Source: Bosea sp. NBC_00550
GTDB taxonomy: Bacteria; Pseudomonadota; Alphaproteobacteria; Rhizobiales; Beijerinckiaceae
Length of the DNA: 64,000 nt
Direction: 5' to 3'
NCBI RefSeq assembly: GCF_026020075.1
Contig: NZ_CP102773.1
Span: 1-64,000 of the forward strand
The notes under the pieces are model-generated. The model ran no database searches, had not been told where the DNA came from, and saw only the letters and a program-made list of their open reading frames with translations. The position numbers were made by a program, and so were the translations under genes. Of this stretch, positions 58,551 through 64,000 are shown one piece after another (the stretch's first letter is position 1; each line of letters starts with the position of its first letter).

Positions 58551-58931
58551 TCAGTCTTCCGAATTAAGAAAGCGCCTGAAAAGCTCTAATTTCTCCGCCA
58601 TGTCTTTATCGACAATGGGCTTAACGATCGTACCAAGGGATATGCGTCTGTATTCCGCCGCAACTTGGGCCTGACCAGTGACAAAAATCGACGGGATACC
58701 TTTGTTTATTAACCATTCCGCGGCGTCAGGTCCCGTCCGGCCGTCGGCAAGGTCGATGTCGACAAGCGCGCAGTCCATCACGAGTTCGCTAAAAGAGGAT
58801 TTAAGTTCGGCAAAGCCGCTCAGAGATCCGACGAAGATATGGCCAAGATCTTCGATTATAGCTTCTACATGAAAGACAATAAGGGGGTTATCCTCCAGAT
58901 AGAAAATCCGAAGAGGCGCATTTTCGATCAT
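58551..58931 (-). CDS. Single-domain response regulator receiver
   Basis: 126 residues: IFYLEDNPLIVFHVEAIIEDLG with the acid pair, phosphoacceptor D58 in CALVDIDLADGRTGPDAA, T in IFVTGQAQVA and K in IVKPIVDKDMAEKL. This is the CheY-like group found with HWE kinases in Rhizobiales. Its start lies 7 bases after the stop of the kinase at 58938-59652, so they form one operon and the pair is the natural cognate. Confidence 0.93.
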   Translation of the reverse strand: MIENAPLRIFYLEDNPLIVFHVEAIIEDLGHIFVGSLSGFAELKSSFSELVMDCALVDIDLADGRTGPDAAEWLINKGIPSIFVTGQAQVAAEYRRISLGTIVKPIVDKDMAEKLELFRRFLNSED

Positions 58932-58937
58932 AGTCCC

Positions 58938-59652
58938 TCATGGTTTCTGCGTCAGGCGTGACAGTTGCCCGCGTACAGCGAAGCGAAACCCTTCGCTATC
59001 GAACACGAATTCAGGACGCTCCCCGAACACGCTCGTCAACGCCGCGCGCATATAGCGAGTTCCGTAGCCGACCCGGGCCGGCTCGACGACAGGTGGGCCG
59101 CCGCTTTCGATCCAGGTGATTGTCAGGAGCGGGTCGGAATCGTAGGAGCTGCCATGTTAGGGTAATCTGGCCCTCGGGTCTCGACAAAGCCCCATATTTG
59201 ATCGCGTTTGTGGCAAGCTCATGCATACAAAGAGCCAAAGTGGTCCCCACGCTTCGAGGCACCAAAATGTCAGGGCCGCCGGTTTTGATGTTTGAGCGGC
59301 CCATGACGCGGTAAGCCGCGACCGTCGCGTCGATAATGTCATTCAACTGGGCTTCTTCGCCGCCGGCATTGAAAACAACGGAATGCACGTTCGAAAGCGC
59401 TGTCAGGCGGCCAGAAAAATCCTCCGCCAATCCATCAACCGAATCGGCCCCACGACGCGTCATCTGGAAGATCGAAATCACGCTGGCGAGGATATTCTTG
59501 ACACGGTGATTAAGTTCGAGCCGCAGCTCTGTTTCCCGCTCGAGATAGTCCCGAACCTCACGTTGGCGAAACCGGGCCGACGGGCCGATCGGGGCTGCCG
59601 GTACATCCGCGGCTAATTCCTGATCGGCGGTAGAAGAAGGGAGTCGACACAT
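58938..59652 (-). pseudogene. HWE-type histidine kinase broken by one frameshift
   Basis: The front frame has LRLELNHRVKNILASVISIFQMTRR with phosphoacceptor H49, DFSGRLTALSNVHSVVF, MHELATNAIKYGALSRPEGQITLTW. Near base 59150 the frame slips; the end of the kinase continues as SSYDSDPLLTITWIESGGPPVVEPARVGYGTRYMRAALTSVFG, FVFDSEGFRFAVRG and TQKP-stop at 58938-58940. One indel therefore removes the G2 part of the ATPase. No PAS domain precedes H49, so it would be a short kinase reading an unknown signal through partners. Confidence 0.85.
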
Positions 59653-59680
59653 GTCGGTGACTGCCGACTCCCTTCAATGG

Positions 59681-60001
59681 TCATCTTGGCAGAGAACCAT
59701 CGCCGCCGTCGCTTGGTAACAAGCGGCGGTAGCCATGCCATAACGAGGTAGCCGCAGCCGAGTTCCGCCGCTGCGAACTCTCATGCAACGAGGGAGATCG
59801 AAATCGCTCGATTGCTCGTAACGTTAGATCGTGCTCATCTTCAGCGACAGCGACCAAGCTTGCGACGATATAGGCTAGCTTCGTCCGCACCTGCTCGTCA
59901 TCGGCATCGGGGACGGTCGATCGTATTTCGGACCAGGCAGCATCAAGCGCGGCTTGCGCGAGGGCGAGGTCGACGGGGTCGCTCAACGATGAGAATGGCA
60001 T
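59681..60001 (-). CDS. MPFSSL-family small protein, best-preserved member
   Basis: 106 residues from the ATG at 60001, with AAGGAG two bases upstream. MPFSSLSDPVDLALAQAALDAAWSEIRSTVPDADDEQVRTKLAYIVASLVAVAEDEHDLTLRAIERF is the family core; the rest (SPSLHESSQRRNSAAATSLWHGYRRLL) is basic and variable. The same core, decayed or diverged, occurs at 3815, 14641 and 55813. Two amphipathic helices separated by a Pro/Asp turn are predicted. No known domain is recognised. It follows a kinase gene and a terminator, so it is its own transcript. Confidence 0.8.
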   Translation of the reverse strand: MPFSSLSDPVDLALAQAALDAAWSEIRSTVPDADDEQVRTKLAYIVASLVAVAEDEHDLTLRAIERFRSPSLHESSQRRNSAAATSLWHGYRRLLPSDGGDGSLPR

Positions 60002-60073
60002 AGCTCCTTCCTCCGCCATGGATACGGGCGAGAATCTATGCCTCTCGACAGCGGAGGCAATATTTTTTGACAT

Positions 60074-60106
60074 AAGAAAATCCCCGCCTGCGCACGCAAG
60101 CGGGGT
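60074..60106 (-). terminator. Rho-independent terminator (minus strand)
   Basis: On the minus strand CCCCGC TTGCGTGCGCAG GCGGGG ATTTTCTT: a six-pair GC stem with inner TGCG/CGCA pairing and a T-rich tail. It ends the 60745-60233 small-gene transcript. Confidence 0.7.
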
Positions 60107-60232
60107 AGTTCGTACAATTCAAAGGGAGACGTTTGGCTAACCGAGACGCGCGGCCAAGGTTCCGCCGGCCGAAACGAAAAAAGCCCGGCTGTCCGTCTCT
60201 CTGCCTTTCGGTGATCGCCGGACTGCCGTTCC

Positions 60233-60346
60233 CTAGATGACGAAGACGATGACGATCGTTTGACCCTTGTCATCGAGGAGGCCGTAGGTGCCGAGCGAGG
60301 CGGATTGGACGAGCGTGCGGATGAGGCTGCGAAGCTGCTCATTCAT
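60233..60346 (-). CDS. 37-residue peptide downstream of a lipoprotein gene
   Basis: MNEQLRSLIRTLVQSASLGTYGLLDDKGQTIVIVFVI by segments, with an amphipathic start and a hydrophobic C-terminus. Its ATG overlaps the stop of the upstream lipoprotein reading frame (ATGA), so translation is coupled to it. Short length limits confidence, but this overlap is strong context. No homologue is recognised. Confidence 0.55.
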   Translation of the reverse strand: MNEQLRSLIRTLVQSASLGTYGLLDDKGQTIVIVFVI

Positions 60347-60745
60347 GGGTTACGCTCCCGCGGCTGTCTGAACGGGGATTTCCCCGCAGCGAGCACGGCC
60401 TTGTAGGCCTTGACCGCGGCAGTCAGCGCGGTCGCGAGGTTGCTCGGCGGACTGTCGCAGAGGGATTCGACCGCGGCCGAGGCCTGGGCGGCGAGCGCGC
60501 GGTCGTTCTCCGGGGCGAACAGCGCGGCGCCATAGCGACGGCGTGAAGGGCACCGCCGTAGCGCCCGAGCTCTTCGCTCGCCTTCACGACCTCGGCGTCA
60601 TACTTTGTCTCGCCGATGAACTGGCCGGTGCCGGTCGCGATCTGCTTCCGGCCGTCCGATGAGGTCTGGGAAAGCTGGTGGTCGGACTGGCAGCTGGTGA
60701 GCGCGAACGCGCCCAAGGCGGCGAGCGCCAGGACGAGACGGTCAT
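60343..60745 (-). pseudogene. Lipoprotein gene with two frameshifts
   Basis: The ATG at 60745 is out of frame with the lipobox sequence RLVLALAALGAFALTSCQ by one indel. The mature part SDHQLSQTSSDGRKQIATGTGQFIGETKYDAEVVKASEELGRYGGALHAV continues, then slips near 60535 to YGAALFAPENDRALAAQASAAVESLCDSPPSNLATALTAAVKAYKAVLAAG and ends in TGA overlapping the next start. Restored, it would be an exported lipoprotein of about 130 residues. The clean downstream overlap suggests recent inactivation or sequence errors. Confidence 0.7.
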
Positions 60746-61089
60746 GATGATAATCCGGATGAGGTAGCGGCAGGCCCGGCCGCGGCGGGTTTCATCCTTC
60801 AAATGAAGGGTGTCGGACGCTCATTGCGCGCCGAAAAGTAAGCGCGCGGCATCTTGGGGCTGACAAAATGAAGGGAACGATGCGACTGTCGCTCACCATT
60901 CAGCGGGCACGGATGAAACATGCGCTGGCCAAAGCAAAAAAGCTTCGCGAGGCCCGATTTCCGAAGCCAAGGCTCGTTACGGGCGAGGGGCACCTTGCTC
61001 CCTCGCGGATGGCAGAGGAGGCTCAAGCGGTGAGCTTGATCGGGCCGGCCTCGGTCGAGCGCGCCTTTGGCAAGCGCACATCGTAAGTG
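60746..61089. other. Interval without a well-supported gene
   Basis: A plus-strand frame from ATG 60868 to 61086 (72 residues, basic, MKGTMRLSLTIQRARMKHALAKAKKL) is open, but I see no ribosome site or family. It may be a small gene; I leave it uncalled. Confidence 0.35.
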
Positions 61090-61481
61090 ATGTCGCGGCC
61101 GAGATTGCGTCGCACTCCTCGCGCGTGATCGTCAGACCTCAATACGGAATTGGGACGCCCACGGCGGCCGTATGGCCGATGCCGATCGTCCAGAGGTCGA
61201 CGCTGTCGAGAAGGGCTTCAGCTTGCGAGCCTCGCGGCCGATTAGCGCTTCCAGACCAATCGCCGACATCGACTGCCGAGGAGGAGCCGGGATCACAGCG
61301 AGGTCGAGCTTGGAACCTGCAGTGCGTTTATCGTCTCCGGGCCAGTAATGCCATCGGGATAAAGCCCGGTTACACGCTGGAAGGCGATGATAGCTTTTTT
61401 AGTCTTCGGCCCCGGCTTGCCGTCAACGACAAGCGAACAGCCCAGCGCCCCCAACGCTGCTTGCACGTCGCGAGTGTTCAT
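61090..61481 (-). pseudogene. Phage-type endolysin remnant: peptidoglycan-binding domain plus broken GH24 lysozyme
   Basis: From ATG 61481 the first 62 codons are intact: MNTRDVQAALGALGCSLVVDGKPGPKTKKAIIAFQRVTGLYPDGITGPETINALQ, a PG_binding_1 domain. After a stop, GH24 lysozyme pieces follow in shifting frames: ALIGREARKLKP, then LLDSVDLWTIGIGHTAAVG (the GYGHT-like catalytic region) and LTITREECDAI. Phage endolysins combine these two domains. At least two lesions make it inactive, though a 62-residue binding domain alone could still be made. Confidence 0.7.
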
Positions 61482-61534
61482 GGTGGTATACCCTGGATAG
61501 CTGCTTAGGCAGCTGGTTGCGTTGGAGACGTCAG

Positions 61535-61633
61535 ATGCTATTCAACAGCAATGCCAAAGGCGTTCTGCTTCGCACGGCAGTCGTGGTCGCGCTTGGAACC
61601 TTGGCCGTGTTGCCGGCGCTACTACTCCGATAG
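61535..61633 (+). CDS. Possible 32-residue single-span membrane peptide
   Basis: MLFNSNAKGVLLRTAVVVALGTLAVLPALLLR by segments: a basic start and one hydrophobic helix. GGAG lies 7 bases upstream of the ATG. It is adjacent to an endolysin remnant, so a holin-like or spanin-like origin is conceivable, but the peptide is very short. Confidence 0.45.
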   Translation: MLFNSNAKGVLLRTAVVVALGTLAVLPALLLR

Positions 61634-61871
61634 GGGGCATACGGGCCGTAGCGGCCGGGCCTCGCGTGGGATACGCGCGTCCGATGGCATCTCTGCATGC
61701 GCTGTGCGAGCGAGGCCTCGACGGGGCGAGTAGCGATTATCATCGCGGGAGAAACGGGACCGGTCCAGCTTCCCGGAGAAAATCCTTGTGGTTTTGACAC
61801 TCGCCGGCGCCGCCGCATGTGGCCTTTATACTCTTCGCAAGTTGGTCGTTTGACTGATCGTACCGACGCTG

Positions 61872-62060
61872 ATGGCTATGATACAAGGCGCACCAGAGAC
61901 ATCGTACCAAACGACGGACGAGAAGCGTCGGGATAAGGAAATGGTCGGCTCCGAGCGAGGCGTCCGCATTACCTCCCTCGCTCTGACCATCGATATTCTC
62001 ACCACCCAAACAGCCTGGCTTGCCGCTATAGGCTATGGCCTTTGGTGGCTCATCGACTGA
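61872..62060 (+). CDS. Possible small membrane protein
   Basis: 62 residues; a charged N-terminus (TDEKRRDKEM) is followed by one hydrophobic segment TQTAWLAAIGYGLWWLID at the C-terminus. A start at 61941 with AAGGAA next to it is possible. Function unknown. It lies in the lysozyme-remnant area. Confidence 0.4.
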   Translation: MAMIQGAPETSYQTTDEKRRDKEMVGSERGVRITSLALTIDILTTQTAWLAAIGYGLWWLID

Positions 62061-62275
62061 AGAAAGAACCCGTCGGCGCGATCAGGCCCGCTGGGTAGCG
62101 GTCGTGTCCATGTAATGCGCCGGAGGCGCGAGACAGCCTGTCGCACTAACGACGACGGACCAATTCGATGGCCGTTTGGCGCGCGATACTAAGAACGGGA
62201 CGACAACCAGTAGGATTGCGATGGCGCGATAAAAACATCCCGCGCTCCGCTAACCCCGAGAAGCATGACTGGCTC

Positions 62276-62473
62276 ATGTGGAAATGGCGCGTGTTCACGA
62301 TGCTCGCGGCTTAGAGCATGCTCGCCTGCGCCGCAGCTTATTGGGCTGTCGCTCGGTTATGGCGGCTGGGCTTCGGCTGCGCGCATCGGAGCTGGTCCGA
62401 CGAGCGCGGCCTTGCGTTGATTGCTCACCGGGGCCACTGCTTCGACAGTCCCCATTTTGCCAATTATCCCTAA
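62276..62473 (+). pseudogene. Small membrane protein with a nonsense codon
   Basis: MWKWRVFTMLAA is followed by TAG (62312-62314) and then, in the same frame, SMLACAAAYWAVARLWRLGFGCAHRSWSDERGLALIAHRGH to TAA. A single base change (TTG/TCG to TAG) would explain the stop in the hydrophobic helix. No family is recognised; the evidence is one continuous hydrophobic frame. Confidence 0.4.
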
Positions 62474-62526
62474 GATGTGCTGCCTACGGTTGGAGCCAAA
62501 AGGCGCGAAGTCCGAAGAGCAGTGAC

Positions 62527-62778
62527 GTGACCAAGAGGCGAGCAGGATTTGCAAGGTATTGGCTACGCTGTCCCGATCAGCGGCCGTATTTGACGCCGGA
62601 TCGTCGTGAGGCTCTTTCCAAATGCTTTGAAGCTTATGAGCTGGCATGCTCCGCGGCATTGCTCTGGGAAAAATCGGTGGCGCGAGATGCCCCGAAAATT
62701 GCCGAAGAATACCGCCGTTTGATTAGTGAGCTCGAAGACGAAATCACAACTGCGCTTAGGGCTCGTCCTAAACCTTAA
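62527..62778 (+). CDS. Small conserved helical protein
   Basis: 83 residues with a GTG start at 62527; the frame is open upstream, but the added part is Arg/Cys-rich and implausible. TKRRAGFARYWLRCPDQRPYLTPDRREALSKCFEAYELACSAALLWEKSVARDAPKIAEEYRRLISELEDEITTAL by segments is strongly helical with a final coiled-coil-like heptad (YRRLISELEDEI). Similar small proteins seem common in Bosea-type genomes; function unknown. Confidence 0.6.
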   Translation: MTKRRAGFARYWLRCPDQRPYLTPDRREALSKCFEAYELACSAALLWEKSVARDAPKIAEEYRRLISELEDEITTALRARPKP

Positions 62779-62961
62779 CTGCTCGCGCAGCCACGAAGCC
62801 CGATGTCCGGAATGAGGAGAGATTCGTAAAGCCGGCGAGCCAGACGACAAAGCATCGCAGACCAATAGATCGGATCGAATTGCATTAGCGGTCACGATTT
62901 TATTACTGGCGGCGGCAGCGATTGTCGGTTTGGCACTGATCGCCGAACTGGACTTTACCGG

Positions 62962-63216
62962 TTAGGCTCTTCCCTCTACCAGACACATAACCTCGCCGCC
63001 GGCCGACCGGTGAGGTCCCCAGACGATGCAGTTGTGCTGATGAGCGAGCCAGACGAACTGCAGAGGCAAGCCCAGCCGGATAGTCCGATCGGGGATCAGC
63101 CCTGCATCCTCGATCGTCTTGTAGGTCACTGGAATGGGCTCGCCCCGGCGTGCGGATCTAAACGCAGCGAGGAGCGCTTCCATCGCTCTCGAAGGAGGCT
63201 GAGCAAACTGAGCCAT
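62962..63216 (-). CDS. Small protein of unknown function
   Basis: 84 residues. MEALLAAFRSARRGEPIPVTYKTIEDAGLIPDRTIRLGLPLQFVWLAHQHNCIVWGPHRSAGGEVMCLVEG by segments; composition is that of a real soluble protein, with codon use like its neighbours. ATG at 63216 has only a weak ribosome site; an internal Met at position 12 is an alternative. No family is recognised. Confidence 0.55.
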   Translation of the reverse strand: MAQFAQPPSRAMEALLAAFRSARRGEPIPVTYKTIEDAGLIPDRTIRLGLPLQFVWLAHQHNCIVWGPHRSAGGEVMCLVEGRA

Positions 63217-63736
63217 AACTCGATTTTGGCAGCTTTACGTTAAGAATGCGCTCCGCTGATCTGGAAGATGCGCGAGACCGTTCGTCAAAGCGCCACACGA
63301 CCGGGCATTCGCGCTGTCGCCCTCGGCTGCGTTGCGTAGATCGATGCTGCCCCAGAACCCGGCACGCGAACCGCTCCGACACGCCGAACTTCATCATGGC
63401 GTGGTCGATGCAGCGACGGCGCCGGGCGGGGCTTAGTATCAGATTGAGCGAGAACGTGCTGTATAAGAGCGCGTATCGCCCATGGCGGCTTAGCTATTAG
63501 GCGCCTCAAATCGTTACGCCATTACGGCATGCGATCTATTTGTGCATGGATATATTTCCGTAAACAATTATCGACCAGCATCTATTCATGTTTTTATTAC
63601 AGCAAATAGCAATCTCGACACCGTACCTAATAGCCCTAAACTGCCTATTGTACGGCGCCTATCGCATTGGCGGTAGCCCGCACATTCAAAGATCGGCGTG
63701 ATGGCGATACGGCTGCACGGAGCGGATCACCTATAG
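63217..63736. other. Gene-free interval with an AT-rich stretch
   Basis: Bases about 63510-63650 are AT-rich like the spacers at 39981 and 49306. I see no gene. Confidence 0.45.
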
Positions 63737-63849
63737 GCACACCCGGCGCAGAACTCGTCGTCATCAAAGACGCCGGACATTTGGTGCCCCTAGAAGCACC
63801 TGACCAGCTCGCCTGCATTGTCGGGTCATGGCCTGATAGAATGATCTGA
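63737..63849 (+). pseudogene. C-terminal remnant of an alpha/beta hydrolase
   Basis: GTPGAELVVIKDAGHLVPLEAPDQLACIVGSW is the last strand and catalytic-histidine segment (AGH-LVPLEAP) of an alpha/beta hydrolase. The nucleophile and acid parts are absent upstream. It is a short relic. Confidence 0.7.
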
Positions 63850-64000
63850 CGTCGACTACCCACGACTCATCCCGGCGTGCGCTCGCACTACGGCGCTCCG
63901 TCAGCCGTGCGCCAACGGACTAAGCTGTTCTCGCGAGGGCGCGCGTCGGGGATCATGATTTGGGGACGGCCGTGCCGTCTGAGGATCGGGGGGTTCACCT

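Noticed and set aside
62818..62964. A possible small membrane peptide (TILLLAAAAIVGLALIAEL) on the plus strand
   Set aside because: No ATG, GTG or TTG start is in frame between the preceding stop and the helix.
1..64000. tRNA, rRNA, CRISPR arrays, riboswitches
   Set aside because: I looked for cloverleaf ends with CCA-type T-arm motifs, regularly spaced direct repeats and known aptamer cores, and saw none that I could support.

Overview
The window looks like a chromosomal accessory region of an alphaproteobacterium of the order Hyphomicrobiales (Rhizobiales), most likely Bosea or a relative near Methylobacterium. The evidence is high G+C, a MucR/Ros regulator, a DUF1236 protein, HWE-type histidine kinases with single-domain receivers, FixJ-type regulators, DUF3606 proteins and many small proteins typical of that order. 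Genus is inferred from protein style; no rRNA or tRNA gene was found.

Layout. (a) 1-15.5 kb is a patchwork. It holds the end of a cold-shock gene, a divergent alanine dehydrogenase/Lrp pair, MucR, YnfA, several small secreted proteins, an L,D-transpeptidase, a peptidoglycan-binding protein and MarC. Between them lie decayed fragments: a LuxR HTH, an IS110 transposase, IS6 transposase pieces, a TMEM175-like channel, DUF3606 and an AbrB/MazE-type antitoxin. (b) 15.5-22.4 kb is a LacI-controlled sugar-type ABC importer operon (binding protein, two permeases, ATPase) that also contains an argininosuccinate-lyase-family enzyme. A perfect 16-bp palindrome lies in the divergent promoter. (c) 23.0-34.3 kb is a catabolic locus around an IclR regulator. 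The leftward arm encodes enoyl-CoA hydratase, a polyamine/iron-type ABC importer with a fused double permease, an acyl-CoA ligase and a Rossmann-fold dehydrogenase-like protein. The rightward arm encodes a three-gene opine-oxidase/hydroxyproline-dehydrogenase-like flavoenzyme. Matching 15-bp palindromes stand before both arms. (d) 34.3-38 kb carries a decaying azoreductase/SMR pair, a LysE exporter, a methyltransferase and a transporter remnant.

(e) 38.6-53.4 kb is a stress/signalling island. A 976-residue multi-PAS histidine kinase overlaps a chain of three response regulators. It is flanked by two paralogous NmrA-like proteins, two alpha/beta hydrolases, a metallo-beta-lactamase-fold hydrolase, a broken cupin, an MscS channel, an SDR and an HD-domain protein. 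Very AT-rich spacers lie before the MBL gene and before the second hydrolase. Threonine aldolase closes the island. (f) 53.8-64 kb holds remains of a heavy-metal efflux locus, two HWE kinases, one receiver, small conserved proteins and a phage-lysozyme remnant.

Two window-wide themes stand out. One small unnamed protein family (start usually MPFSSL-x-DP-x-D, then R-x-(R/K)-LAYI-x-A) occurs four times. Many otherwise well-conserved genes are broken by one or two small lesions, so this is either a decaying region or a sequence containing indel errors; that choice affects many of the pseudogene calls below.
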